From positions 49,493-113,492 of the forward strand of contig NZ_QVMK01000013.1 of the NCBI RefSeq assembly GCF_010500995.1: a DNA stretch of 64,000 nt, given 5' to 3'. The DNA is from Bacteroides sp. 224 (GTDB taxonomy: Bacteria; Bacteroidota; Bacteroidia; Bacteroidales; Bacteroidaceae). Position numbers and translations under genes: made by a program. Each line of letters begins with the position of its first letter. Positions within the stretch are counted from its first letter, which is position 1. This document shows positions 1 through 9,247 of this stretch, piece by piece. The notes below the pieces were generated by a model, which did no database searches, was not told where the DNA came from, and worked only from the letters and a program-made list of their open reading frames with translations.

Positions 1-560
1 TAACTCCTCTGTATGAAGAGAAACTGGACTTAACCAAGTTTAAAGCATTGGTATTACCGGGAGATTTAAAAGTAGATGTATATGGCCCAATGGAGAATTT
101 GTTTAATGGAAACAACCGTTGGGATGAAATGAACTTAGCTCATAGCCAAGACTTTAATCCGGACGAGTTCCCGGTGTGGTTTACATTTGATATGGGGCAA
201 GTGGCTACACTTAGCCGATTCACCTATTGGCAACGTTTGATGAACAATGGAGATTTCTTATATGATAATGGTTCCATCAAAGAATGGGAAGTTTGGGGTT
301 CTGCAGATGTTCCCGATCAATCCGGCAGTTGGGACGGCTGGACTAAGCTGATGGATTGTGAAAGCATCAAACCATCCGGTTGGCCTTCCGGCTCTAAATC
401 CGAAGAAGATATCGAATATGCAAGAAGAGGAGAAGAATTTGAATTCCCGATGGGTACTCCTGCTGTGAGATATATCCGCTTCAAAATTAACTCAACCCAC
501 ACCGGTGCAGGATTGGTAGTTATGCAGCAATTATGGTTTTATGGAACTCCTATAAAATAA
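1..560 (+). CDS. C-terminal part of a DUF5000-type surface lipoprotein (partial)
   Basis: The reading frame is open from base 3 and stops at 560, so the gene's 5' part lies outside the window. The visible ~185 residues look like the C-terminal DUF5000 domain of SusD-adjacent lipoproteins in Bacteroidetes: a discoidin-like beta-sandwich with a WFTFDMGQ-type strand, a WQR turn, a WEVWGS segment and a closing VRYIRFKI strand. Such proteins are normally encoded after susC/susD and are thought to bind glycan at the cell surface. The next gene starts 21 bp downstream in the same direction, so these genes probably form one operon. The family assignment is by recognition; the glycan bound is unknown. 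Confidence 0.72.
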   Translation, partial: TPLYEEKLDLTKFKALVLPGDLKVDVYGPMENLFNGNNRWDEMNLAHSQDFNPDEFPVWFTFDMGQVATLSRFTYWQRLMNNGDFLYDNGSIKEWEVWGSADVPDQSGSWDGWTKLMDCESIKPSGWPSGSKSEEDIEYARRGEEFEFPMGTPAVRYIRFKINSTHTGAGLVVMQQLWFYGTPIK

Positions 561-580
561 ACCGATAAAAAGAAAATGAT

Positions 581-1840
581 ATGAAAAAAATACATTGGAT
601 AATCATCAGCGCATTACTATATATGTCATATTCTTGTAGTGATATGCTGGATAATATTGATGGATTCCTGAAAGAAGGAGAAACCATCCATGTTGGAAAG
701 CTGGATTTATTACAAGCTTATTCAGGAAAGAACAGAATAAAGATTGAAGGACAAATGATCTACGGAGTCAATCAGGTAAAATGTGTAATCAACTGGATCG
801 ACCCGGTTACCTTAGAAAAAGATTCAAAAGAATTCCCCATTGTTCGAGAAAAAGCCGGGGAAACCTTTGAATTCATGCTGGATAATCTGAAGGAAGGCCA
901 GTACGATTTCTCCATCGTTACGTACGACCCGGAAGGCAATCAATCTATTCCCAATGCTGTATCAGCTTATGCCTATGGAAATCAATATGCGGAAACATTA
1001 ACCGGCAGAATTATACGAAGCATCACTCCTGAAGAGAGAATGGGAAAGAATAATGAACGGGAATGGATCACGCAGATTAACTGGAATATTTCGAGAGGCG
1101 ATGGTATCATAGGATGTAACCTTGAATACGAACAGGAAGACGGAGCTTTTAAAACCCTATACATTCCTGTAGATGATACTTCCACTCAATTGGAGAATTT
1201 TAAGTCAGGAGGAATTATGCGCTATAACACAGAGTACATGCCTGAAGAAACTGCATTGGATATTTTTACCACAACAAAGGAAGAGGTAACTTTACCCGAA
1301 AAAAATTATGTCGGTGTTACCAAAGACCTAACAGGTGTTTATATCAAAAACGCAGGATACCCATTTACCGGCTCTGAAGTGTCCAATAATTGGGGGTTGC
1401 TCGACCATTGGTCGTGGAATGATGTTATTCGTAACCAAAATGGTGCAGGTGGTGCAGGGTTCGCTACGTATGGCGGTGGAATCGTACAATTCGAGACAAC
1501 CCGATGGGATCAAGGTACCTACGAAAATGGTAAATTGTGGCAAACCATTACTCTACCTAAAGGCAAATATGAAATGCGAATAGAAGTAGCCAATTGCCAC
1601 CAAGGAGATCATACCATTCATTTTGCCGTAATGGAAGGTAACGAGTTGCCGGATAATAGTTATCTTCCCAATGCCGCACTTTCCTGCTATGAATTTGATA
1701 ATGGTCATGTTAACATCACCATGCCGACCTTTGAACTCGATAAGCAAACGACTATAACCATCGGATGGGTAGTTTCATTCTTCGAACTTCGTAAGAATAT
1801 CGAATTCAAGTCTATCAGATTATGGAGTGTAGCAGAATAG
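581..1840 (+). CDS. DUF4998/DUF5013 surface lipoprotein of a polysaccharide-utilisation locus
   Basis: This 419-residue lipoprotein has a signal peptide ending in the lipobox YSC at about residue 19. The residues after the cysteine (SDMLDN) are acidic, which fits surface export in Bacteroidetes. Residues ~30-235 match my recollection of DUF4998 (IgG-like repeats, '[19 protein letters not shown]'). Residues ~245-419 match DUF5013, a C-terminal jelly-roll with many aromatic residues and a typical 'NNWG.LDHWSWN' start. DUF5000 followed by DUF4998 is a common gene order behind susCD pairs. The role is probably glycan capture for the enzymes encoded next; the substrate cannot be told from sequence. 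Confidence 0.75.
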   Translation: MKKIHWIIISALLYMSYSCSDMLDNIDGFLKEGETIHVGKLDLLQAYSGKNRIKIEGQMIYGVNQVKCVINWIDPVTLEKDSKEFPIVREKAGETFEFMLDNLKEGQYDFSIVTYDPEGNQSIPNAVSAYAYGNQYAETLTGRIIRSITPEERMGKNNEREWITQINWNISRGDGIIGCNLEYEQEDGAFKTLYIPVDDTSTQLENFKSGGIMRYNTEYMPEETALDIFTTTKEEVTLPEKNYVGVTKDLTGVYIKNAGYPFTGSEVSNNWGLLDHWSWNDVIRNQNGAGGAGFATYGGGIVQFETTRWDQGTYENGKLWQTITLPKGKYEMRIEVANCHQGDHTIHFAVMEGNELPDNSYLPNAALSCYEFDNGHVNITMPTFELDKQTTITIGWVVSFFELRKNIEFKSIRLWSVAE

Positions 1841-1868
1841 GTACAGATACATAAATAACCCAAGAAAT

Positions 1869-4133
1869 ATGTTTTCATACAAGGTAAAAAGAACAGGAAA
1901 CAACGTATTTTTTCTATTAGCATTGATTTGTCTCGCTTGTTCGGGGCAAATCAATGCTTCCAAATCTCCTCAGGGAGATTTGGTTTTATGGTATAAAACT
2001 CCGGCTAAGAACTGGATGACCTCTGCCCTACCCATAGGCAATGGCCGTCTGGGAGCGATGATATTCGGAGGAGTGGAAGAGGAACACATCCAATTCAATG
2101 ACAAATCCCTGTGGACAGGAGATACCCAAAACCGGGGTGGTTATCAGAACTTTGGAGATATTTATATTCATTTCAATGGACATTCCGAATATTCAGCGTA
2201 TACACGTTCTTTAAATATAGAAGATGCAACTGCGCATGTAAACTATAAATCAGGAGGTGTTTCCTACAGCAGAGAATATTTTGCCAGCCACCCCGGCAAA
2301 GTAATTGTGATGAACCTCAAAGCCGACAAAAAAGGTAAAATTGATTTCCAGGTAAGATTGAATGGTGCTCATGATGAAAAGACGAAAGTAACCGAAAACA
2401 CACTTGAAATTTCCGACAAACTGACATTATTATCCTACAAAGCTTCCCTGACTGTTTTAAATACAGGAGGAAAGATTTCGACAAATGGTTCTTCCATTCG
2501 GGTAGAAAATGCCGATTCTGCCACATTAATACTATCAGCCGGCACAAATTATGCCCCGGAAACTCCCGATTATCTAACAAGAAATAATTGGGAACAAGAA
2601 CTTGAACATACAAGAACAAAGGCTATTTCTTCCACCTATGGTCAACTCATTCGGGAACATTTACAGGATTATCATTCTTTATTTAAGAGAGTTCAATTAA
2701 CTCTTGGAAATCAGAAATCAAATCTCCCAACCAATGAATTATTAGCAAAATATCTCGAAGGTGAATACAATCCATACATGGATATTCTATTCTTTCAGTA
2801 TGGGCGCTATTTAACTATTGCTTCCTCCAGAACCGGGTTTGATCTACCCTCCAATTTGCAAGGTCTTTGGAATAACTCCAATGATCCGCCCTGGGGATCG
2901 GATATTCATTCGAACATCAACATTCAAATGAACTACTGGCCTACGGAAGTAACAAACCTTTCCGAGTGCCATACGCCATTTATAAACTACATTTATAATG
3001 AAGCCATGATTCAGCAATCATGGAGGAAGATGGCTGCAGAATTAGATTGTCGCGGATGGACGATAAAAACCCAAAACAATATATTCGGATACTCAGATTG
3101 GAACTGGAACCGCCCGGCCAACGGCTGGTATTGTATGCATCTATGGGACAAATACTTATTCAATCTTCAAAAAGATTATCTGAAAGAAAAAGCCTATCCC
3201 GCCATGAAAGCTGCCTCCGAATTCTGGTTAGACAGAATATTCTCGGATGACAACGGACAACTTCTTGCAGCTCACGAATGGTCGCCCGAACACGGTCCTT
3301 GGGAAAATGGTGTAGCACATGCCCAGCAAATTATTTGGGATCTATTCAATAATACAATTCAGGCAGGTAAGATATTAAATACCGATACCAAGTTTATCCA
3401 AGAATTGGAAGAGAAATTCTCAAAACTCGACAATGGACTTCATATAGGTGATTGGGGCCAACTTCGGGAATGGAAATATACAAATGATGATCCCAACAAT
3501 AAGCATCGACATGTATCTCATTTAATGGCTCTATATCCGGGCAAAGCCATTTCACCAATTCTTGATAAAAAATATGCAGATGCCGCCCGCAAAAGTTTAG
3601 ATGCCAGAGGCGACAGCGGAACCGGATGGAGCCGTGTATGGAAAATAGCGTTCTGGGCACGTTTGTTAGATGGAAATCGGGCTCATAAGCTCCTTCAAAG
3701 TGCTCTCATGCTAACAGATGATACGGGTATGGATTATATGGAAAAAGGAGGTGTATATGAGAATTTGTTTGATGCTCATCCTCCCTTCCAAATTGATGGA
3801 AATTTAGGAGCTACAGCCTGTATTTCGGAGATGCTGCTGCAAAGCCATTTGGGAGAGCTTCATATATTGCCTGCATTGCCGGATGTATGGAAAGAGGGTG
3901 AAGTGAAAGGATTAAGAGCAAGAGGTGCTTTTGAAGTGAATATACAATGGAAAAATAACAAACTGTCGTCAGCTTCTATAAAGTCTTTGCAGGGAGGCAA
4001 GTGTATAATAAGGACGAATGAGTTAATTAAGGTAAAAGGATTAACTACGAATACTATAAAAGATGGGAAAGGATATTATGTAACTACGATAGAAACAGCC
4101 ATGGGGGATACATACCTTATAAGCTCGTTTTAG
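1869..4133 (+). CDS. GH95 family alpha-L-fucosidase (or alpha-L-galactosidase)
   Basis: This 754-residue exported glycosidase has a signal peptide with a lipobox-like LACSG at residues ~22-26. The GH95 N-terminal signature appears at residues ~45-95 ([16 protein letters not shown], ..[10 protein letters not shown]). The (alpha/alpha)6 catalytic core holds the family's polar pair N349/N351 in [12 protein letters not shown], the acid E474 in [11 protein letters not shown] and D643 in [10 protein letters not shown]. The residue two before the first Asn is His. As I recall, His here goes with fucosidases and Thr with the alpha-L-galactosidase subgroup, so fucose is the better guess. The protein is slightly short for the family. 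It lies 28 bp after the DUF4998 gene, consistent with one operon that removes terminal L-fucose from a plant or host glycan. Confidence 0.9.
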   Translation: MFSYKVKRTGNNVFFLLALICLACSGQINASKSPQGDLVLWYKTPAKNWMTSALPIGNGRLGAMIFGGVEEEHIQFNDKSLWTGDTQNRGGYQNFGDIYIHFNGHSEYSAYTRSLNIEDATAHVNYKSGGVSYSREYFASHPGKVIVMNLKADKKGKIDFQVRLNGAHDEKTKVTENTLEISDKLTLLSYKASLTVLNTGGKISTNGSSIRVENADSATLILSAGTNYAPETPDYLTRNNWEQELEHTRTKAISSTYGQLIREHLQDYHSLFKRVQLTLGNQKSNLPTNELLAKYLEGEYNPYMDILFFQYGRYLTIASSRTGFDLPSNLQGLWNNSNDPPWGSDIHSNINIQMNYWPTEVTNLSECHTPFINYIYNEAMIQQSWRKMAAELDCRGWTIKTQNNIFGYSDWNWNRPANGWYCMHLWDKYLFNLQKDYLKEKAYPAMKAASEFWLDRIFSDDNGQLLAAHEWSPEHGPWENGVAHAQQIIWDLFNNTIQAGKILNTDTKFIQELEEKFSKLDNGLHIGDWGQLREWKYTNDDPNNKHRHVSHLMALYPGKAISPILDKKYADAARKSLDARGDSGTGWSRVWKIAFWARLLDGNRAHKLLQSALMLTDDTGMDYMEKGGVYENLFDAHPPFQIDGNLGATACISEMLLQSHLGELHILPALPDVWKEGEVKGLRARGAFEVNIQWKNNKLSSASIKSLQGGKCIIRTNELIKVKGLTTNTIKDGKGYYVTTIETAMGDTYLISSF

Positions 4134-4297
4134 CAGAAAGATACTGAATCAATGAATACACTTTCATATTTTTCGAATATACACATTTCCCATAACAGAT
4201 ACCTCTTCATTTTCTCTTCAAGGAGGAGTGAAGAGGTGTTAAAATTAGTCATTAGAACATCCCTCTATTATCCCTCGGACATTTCATTGATTTCATA

Positions 4298-4398
4298 CGG
4301 CCATTCCGGTAGTTTGTGACGGCCGTTTCATATATGCTATTGCGGCCGCTACAGGGTATTGGAACGGCCGCGGCAATATGCTGTAGCGGCCGTTTTTG
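4298..4398. repeat. Five-unit 22-bp-period CGGCC array
   Basis: CGGCC begins units at 4298, 4320, 4343, 4365 and 4387, giving steps of 22, 23, 22 and 22 bp. Four of the five units read CGGCCG. The bases between the cores differ from unit to unit, so this is a phased motif array rather than an exact tandem repeat. The surrounding DNA is AT-rich, which makes five such words in 100 bp striking. Function unknown. Confidence 0.8.
4343..4397 (+). terminator. Hairpin with T-tract downstream of the GH95 gene
   Basis: CGGCCGCTACAG at 4343-4354 is perfectly complementary to CTGTAGCGGCCG at 4381-4392, and TTTTTG follows directly. This has the form of a Rho-independent terminator for the plus-strand polysaccharide operon, although the loop (26 nt) is long. 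It is built from units 3-5 of the 22-bp array. Confidence 0.65.
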
Positions 4399-4670
4399 TT
4401 TTTAAGGGTACTTTAGGAGAGCTTTTCAACTCTAAATGAGTATATTTTAAAGAGAATGGCAATATATCTTTTTACTCATTATTCACCAATTCAATACCAT
4501 ATCAACATAATATTTATTTAGATTCCATCATTTTAATCAAAATCAACTTAAAACAATATCATTTCAGCTATTTCCAACTGCTCTATTTTTCGCTATTTTC
4601 CTCTTCTGTAGTTTAGTGGATAAATAGGCTATTCTGAAACGTTTTAATTTTCATTTTGACAAAACGTCAT

Positions 4671-6941
4671 TTACCGAACCGCAATCGTATTTCTAAAATG
4701 AATTCGATCAGACGAGCCACCAACTTGTATTTCAAAATCTCCAGGTTCTACCACTCGTTTCATATATGCGTCATACAAAGCCAATTCGGAAATAGGCAGT
4801 TCCAATGTAACTGTTTTCTTTTCTCCTGGTTTGAGATCCATCTTTTTAAAAGCTTTTAGTTGTTGAATCGGAGTAGATACTGTGCTGATGTTATCTCTGA
4901 CATATAACTGCACAACTTCTTTTCCGGCTCGCTTTCCTGTATTTTCCACCTCCACATTCACAACCAACCTTCCGGCATCAGAGAATATAGAATCACTCAA
5001 TACACATTGATTATATTTAAAATCGGTATAACTTAAACCATAGCCGAAGTTATATAAAGCATAAGGTTTCTCAAATATGTAATGCCCTCCAGGATTGTCT
5101 AAAGAGCCACCTTGGTCAAATATCTGTTCACGATCCGTAGGATAGTAGTTATAATAACAAGGGGTATTGCCTGTACTACGTGGGAAAGATATATTTAAAC
5201 GCCCGGAAGGATTTACATTCCCAACCAAAATATCCGCCATTGAATTGCCTTGTTGCTCTCCGGCATAGAATTGCACTAATAAAGCATCCGCATTTTCTTT
5301 TACCCACGAAAGAACTAAGGGTTTTCCTGTAATTAACACAACAATCATCGGTTTTCCGGTTTTCTTTATAGCCTTTAATAGTTCCAATTGTTTGCCTGGC
5401 AATTCCAAAGAAGAAAGATCAAAACCTTCACCCGAAGTTACTTTATGGGCTTTGGCATTGCGGCCCAACCAGTAGCTGCGTGTACCTACTGCAATGATAG
5501 CTAAATCACTATTTTCTACAGTTTTCACAGCATCAACAATTTTTGTTTCATCCTGACTCCACCAATCGCATCCGTCTACCTGATTTATCGTTACTTTCTT
5601 ACCAAATACATTCTTCACTCCTTCATACAAAGAAACACATTCTTTATCTTCTGCATTGACCCACGCGTAATCTCCGGCTATACCATGAGCACTATTAGGG
5701 CCGACAACTGCTATCGAACGATACTTAGAAATATCTAAAGGAAGTATATTGTTTTTGTTTTCCAGCAGAACAGCACTTTCATCTGCTATTTTTTTAGCTA
5801 ATGCCACATGTTCCTTGCTACGAACAATCTTATCCACTTTCTTCGGATCATTATAAGGATCATCAAATAAGCCCAATTTGAATTTAGCGGTCAACACCCG
5901 ACGGGCAGCTCTATCTATATAATATTCATCTAACTGTCCCTTTTCAACTTGCTCTTGTAAAGTTTCATACGCCCAATCCCAAACATCCATATCAACACCG
6001 GCTATAAGTGCCTGTTTACCGGCTGCGGCTGTGGTAGGAACTGCGAAATGAAACAATTTCAGACGATCCACAGAACCCCAATCCGAATAAACAAATCCTT
6101 TAAAGCCTAACTCTCCGCGTAGAAAATCGGTCATATAGTAAGGAGAACCGGTTACGGGAATCCCGTCATAAGCACTGTAACAACCCATAATAGCAATCGG
6201 ATCGGCTTCTTTGATAACACGCGCAAAAGGATAGGCATATATACTGCGCAATTCGCGTTCGCCACCTGCCACAAAAGCACAATTTAATCCGCCAGTAGGT
6301 GTTCCGTGTGCCACAAAATGCTTAGGCATACATCCTACTCCATGCTTTTGGAAGCCACGAACGAAGTTAATACCCATTTCGGAAATCAAATAGGGGTCTT
6401 CTCCGAAAGTCTCTTCCACTCGTCCCCAACGAAGTTCCCGCGCAATGTCCAGCACCGGAGACAATACTTGGCGAATACCCATCACACGAGCCTCAACAGC
6501 TTCTGCTTCAGCCATTTGAAAGATTAGTTCGGGATTAAAGGTACTTCCTTGTGCTATTGCCTGGGGAAAAATAGTACATCCATTCTGTAAAATGCCATGA
6601 ATACCTTCGGCGGAAGACAAGATAGGAATTCCCAAACGAGTTTCCGTTTTCATGTATTCAAATACTTTCCTGTATAAATTAGCAACATCTTGGGCAGAAA
6701 GACCCATTTCGTGCATAGATCCGAAACTCTCTCCTTTATAAGTATTAGGAAGATCATTTGCATCTCCTGTAGAACGATTCTGTAGTTGGATTATTTTTTC
6801 ACGTAAAGTCATTCGCCGTAATAAATCCTCCACACGCTCTTCGACAGGCGCGTTTTTATCTTTATAGACAGGTTCATTATCAGCTCGAACAATTGAAACA
6901 CACAGGCATAAAGCCAAGAAAGAAAGTTTAAGAATTCTCAT
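4671..6941 (-). CDS. GH3 family beta-glycosidase, exported
   Basis: Start chosen at the ATG at 6941 (MRILKLSFLALCLC...), which begins a clean signal peptide; an upstream in-frame ATG at 6971 would add ten residues in front of it. The 756-residue enzyme has the GH3 N-terminal barrel, with the substrate-binding PKHF (residues ~206-209) and the nucleophile motif FVYSDWG (Asp ~287), then the (alpha/beta)6 domain (VLLENKNNILPL, VVGPNS) and a C-terminal fibronectin-III-like domain (VENTGKRAGKEVVQLYV). This layout is typical of beta-glucosidases and beta-xylosidases. It hydrolyses non-reducing-end beta-linked sugars, probably in the periplasm. It is convergent to the GH95 operon and may belong to the same locus; exact specificity is not readable from sequence. 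Confidence 0.9.
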   Translation of the reverse strand: MRILKLSFLALCLCVSIVRADNEPVYKDKNAPVEERVEDLLRRMTLREKIIQLQNRSTGDANDLPNTYKGESFGSMHEMGLSAQDVANLYRKVFEYMKTETRLGIPILSSAEGIHGILQNGCTIFPQAIAQGSTFNPELIFQMAEAEAVEARVMGIRQVLSPVLDIARELRWGRVEETFGEDPYLISEMGINFVRGFQKHGVGCMPKHFVAHGTPTGGLNCAFVAGGERELRSIYAYPFARVIKEADPIAIMGCYSAYDGIPVTGSPYYMTDFLRGELGFKGFVYSDWGSVDRLKLFHFAVPTTAAAGKQALIAGVDMDVWDWAYETLQEQVEKGQLDEYYIDRAARRVLTAKFKLGLFDDPYNDPKKVDKIVRSKEHVALAKKIADESAVLLENKNNILPLDISKYRSIAVVGPNSAHGIAGDYAWVNAEDKECVSLYEGVKNVFGKKVTINQVDGCDWWSQDETKIVDAVKTVENSDLAIIAVGTRSYWLGRNAKAHKVTSGEGFDLSSLELPGKQLELLKAIKKTGKPMIVVLITGKPLVLSWVKENADALLVQFYAGEQQGNSMADILVGNVNPSGRLNISFPRSTGNTPCYYNYYPTDREQIFDQGGSLDNPGGHYIFEKPYALYNFGYGLSYTDFKYNQCVLSDSIFSDAGRLVVNVEVENTGKRAGKEVVQLYVRDNISTVSTPIQQLKAFKKMDLKPGEKKTVTLELPISELALYDAYMKRVVEPGDFEIQVGGSSDRIHFRNTIAVR

Positions 6942-7076
6942 TTTGATAAGGATTAAATATGAATGAAGCAAAGGTAAAGATTGGAAATGCTTCTATTCAC
7001 CACAAATGCTGCAAAAAACAACAAATTTGCTGCAATAATATATGCCAAAGAGACGTAGAAGGGATTATAAAAGAAA

Positions 7077-7116
7077 TTCCTGCCACCCTTCTCTTAGAAA
7101 AGGGCAGTAGGAATTA
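7077..7116 (-). terminator. Probable terminator of the fumarase gene
   Basis: ATTCCT...CCCTT and AAGGG...AGGAAT form an interrupted hairpin about 35 bp beyond the fumarase stop codon on the minus strand. It is followed on that strand by a short T-rich run. The stem has a 4-nt internal bubble, so confidence is modest. Confidence 0.45.
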
Positions 7117-7149
7117 ATCTTTCAAGGATATATCAGGATTAAACCTATT

Positions 7150-8793
7150 TTACAATTTACAATTAATATCCAACGGCTTCAACTGCTTAAAGAAATCATT
7201 TCCTTTATCATCTACCAGGATAAATGCCGGGAAGTTTTCCACTTCAATCTCCCAGATAGCTTCCATACCCAGTTCCGGATATTCCAGACATTCTACCTTC
7301 TTAATATTATTTTGTGCAAGGATCGCAGCCGGACCACCAATACTTCCCAGATAAAAACCACCATGCTTTTTACAAGCATCGGTAACTTCCTGTGCCCGAT
7401 TTCCTTTGGCAATCATAATCATACTTCCGCCATTCTCCTGAAACAGATCCACATAAGAATCCATACGACCGGCAGTAGTAGGACCAAATGAACCCGAAGG
7501 CATTCCTTTCGGAGTTTTGGCAGGACCTGCATAATAGATCGGATGATCTTTGATATACTGTGGTAAACCTTCTCCCCTATCCAGACGCTCTTTCAGTTTA
7601 GCATGAGCAATGTCACGCCCTACTATGATGGTTCCGTTTAAAGACAAACGAGTAGAAACCGGATATTTGGTTAATTCTTTCAAGATATCCGTCATGGGTT
7701 GATTCAGGTTGATTTTTACGGCATCACCCTCGCCTGCATTACGGAGTTCTTCCGGAATGTATTTGCCCGGATTCTCTTCCAGTTTCTCAATCCAGATTCC
7801 GTCTTTATTGATTTTGGCTTTAATATTACGGTCGGCAGAGCAAGATACGCCCATACCTACGGGGCAAGAAGCACCGTGACGTGGCAAACGAACGATACGA
7901 ATATCATGGGCAAAGTATTTACCGCCGAATTGAGCACCGAGTCCCATTCTTTGAGCTTCGCAAAGTACTTGCTTTTCGAGTTCAACATCGCGGAATGCTT
8001 GTCCACCTTCGTTTCCTTCTGTTGGTAGATTATCGTAATACTTGGCAGAAGCCAGCTTCACTGTTTTCAGGTTGGTTTCGGCAGAAGTACCTCCAATTAC
8101 AAAGGCAATATGATAAGGAGGACAGGCTGCTGTACCCAGCGTCTTCATTTTCTCTACTAAGTAAGGAACCAATTTGGCAGGATTCAGCAATGCCTTGGTT
8201 TCCTGATATAAATACGTTTTATTAGCAGATCCACCACCTTTGGCAATACACAGGAATTTATATTCGGCTCCTTGCGTAGCATAAAGATCTATCTGAGCAG
8301 GAAGATTACAACCGGTATTTTTCTCATCGTACATATTTAAAGGTACATTCTGAGAGTAACGCAAGTTCTCTTCGGTATATGTTTTATAAACTCCTTTAGA
8401 AAGTGCTTCTTCATCACAACCGTCTGTCCAAACTTGTTGACCTTTCTTTCCTGTAATGATGGCAGTACCGGTATCCTGGCAGAAAGGAAGTTTTCCCTTA
8501 GCAGACACTTCTGCATTACGCAGGAAAGTTAATGCTACATATTTATCGTTTTCGCTTGCTTCCGGATCGGAAAGTATTTTAGCCACCTGTTGTTGGTGTT
8601 CAGGACGAAGCATAAAAGCCACATCACGAAAAGCGGCGTTGGCCATTGCAGTGAGTCCTTCGGTCTCTACTTTCAGAATTTCTTTACCTTCAAACTCGCT
8701 TACAGAAACATAATCTTTGGTAAGCAGATAATACTCGGTAGTATCTTTACCCATTGGAAAGGGTTCCTGATACTTAAACGGAGGTGTTGCCAT
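7150..8793 (-). CDS. fum: Class I fumarate hydratase ([4Fe-4S]-dependent)
   Basis: This 547-residue enzyme converts fumarate and L-malate reversibly in the cytosol; in Bacteroides it serves the fumarate/succinate branch of fermentation. The N-terminal Fe-S domain and C-terminal beta-subunit-like domain are fused as in E. coli FumA. The three expected cluster cysteines fall at C105 (FCQDTGT), C224 (AACPPYH) and C318 (GVSCSADR), the same numbering I recall for Fum[11 protein letters not shown] and [11 protein letters not shown] are family motifs. It stands alone on the minus strand with its own terminator. Oxygen sensitivity of the cluster is expected for this class. Confidence 0.96.
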   Translation of the reverse strand: MATPPFKYQEPFPMGKDTTEYYLLTKDYVSVSEFEGKEILKVETEGLTAMANAAFRDVAFMLRPEHQQQVAKILSDPEASENDKYVALTFLRNAEVSAKGKLPFCQDTGTAIITGKKGQQVWTDGCDEEALSKGVYKTYTEENLRYSQNVPLNMYDEKNTGCNLPAQIDLYATQGAEYKFLCIAKGGGSANKTYLYQETKALLNPAKLVPYLVEKMKTLGTAACPPYHIAFVIGGTSAETNLKTVKLASAKYYDNLPTEGNEGGQAFRDVELEKQVLCEAQRMGLGAQFGGKYFAHDIRIVRLPRHGASCPVGMGVSCSADRNIKAKINKDGIWIEKLEENPGKYIPEELRNAGEGDAVKINLNQPMTDILKELTKYPVSTRLSLNGTIIVGRDIAHAKLKERLDRGEGLPQYIKDHPIYYAGPAKTPKGMPSGSFGPTTAGRMDSYVDLFQENGGSMIMIAKGNRAQEVTDACKKHGGFYLGSIGGPAAILAQNNIKKVECLEYPELGMEAIWEIEVENFPAFILVDDKGNDFFKQLKPLDINCKL

Positions 8794-8931
8794 ATCTTTT
8801 AATTTATTACGTAATTGTTAGTTAGAGGGACAAAGTTAAGAATATTAAAAGAAGAAAAAGAAGATTGAGAGGGAGATTAACGCGGATTAACGCAGAAAAA
8901 ATACAGGTTACACAGAGATTTTTTTGCCAAA

Positions 8932-9036
8932 ACCTAACGCACCTAACGCACTTGGGGTTTATCTCACTGTATATTAAATACTTAAAGTGCGTTAGGTAGG
9001 CAAAAACACCTAACGCACCAATCACGCACCTAACGC
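8932..9036. repeat. CCTAACGCAC repeat cluster with inverted copy
   Basis: CCTAACGCAC occurs in direct orientation at about 8933, 8942 and 9009, with a related copy (CCTAACGCGG) near 9028. It also occurs inverted as GTGCGTTAGG at 8987-8996. CCTAACGCACTT (8942-8953) pairs perfectly with AAGTGCGTTAGG (8985-8996), so the region can form a 12-bp hairpin with a 31-nt AT-rich loop. It resembles the small noncoding repeats scattered in Bacteroidetes intergenic DNA. Confidence 0.7.
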
Positions 9037-9165
9037 GGCATCAAAATACGAAAACACAGAAAATGTTTCACAATCAAATTCATTACACACATAACAAATG
9101 ATTGTGCATACTAAAAAGACGAAAGAAATATTGGCTATTTTTTGAAAGACAACTCATTGAGGTTC

Positions 9166-9230
9166 AAAGCACCCGGATCTTTCACTCTAAAACACCCGGG
9201 TGTTTTGACTCGAAAGACCCGGGTGTTTTA
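9166..9230. repeat. Three-unit 23-bp-period CCCGG array with an 18-bp palindrome
   Basis: ACCCGG recurs at 9171, 9194 and 9217, exactly 23 bp apart each time. The middle unit lies in the perfect 18-bp palindrome AAAACACCCGGGTGTTTT (9189-9206). The array ends about 18 bp beyond the stop codon of the DUF4954 gene on the minus strand, so it may also act as a terminator. Confidence 0.75.
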
Positions 9231-9247
9231 TCCTATATGAAAGTTCT

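Larger units (their letters stand above)
4134..4670. other. Intergenic region between convergent GH95 and GH3 genes
   Basis: These 537 bp hold no plausible gene. They contain the 22-bp CGGCC array and its strong hairpin (listed separately); the remainder is AT-rich and featureless to my eye. Both flanking genes end here, so termination signals for both strands are expected. Confidence 0.7.
8794..9247. other. Repeat-rich intergenic region upstream of fumarase
   Basis: This 454-bp gap contains no credible gene. It holds direct repeats of GGATTAACGC near 8880, a CCTAACGCAC repeat cluster with an inverted copy, and a 23-bp-period CCCGG array next to the stop codon of the DUF4954 gene; the last two are listed separately. 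Confidence 0.7.
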
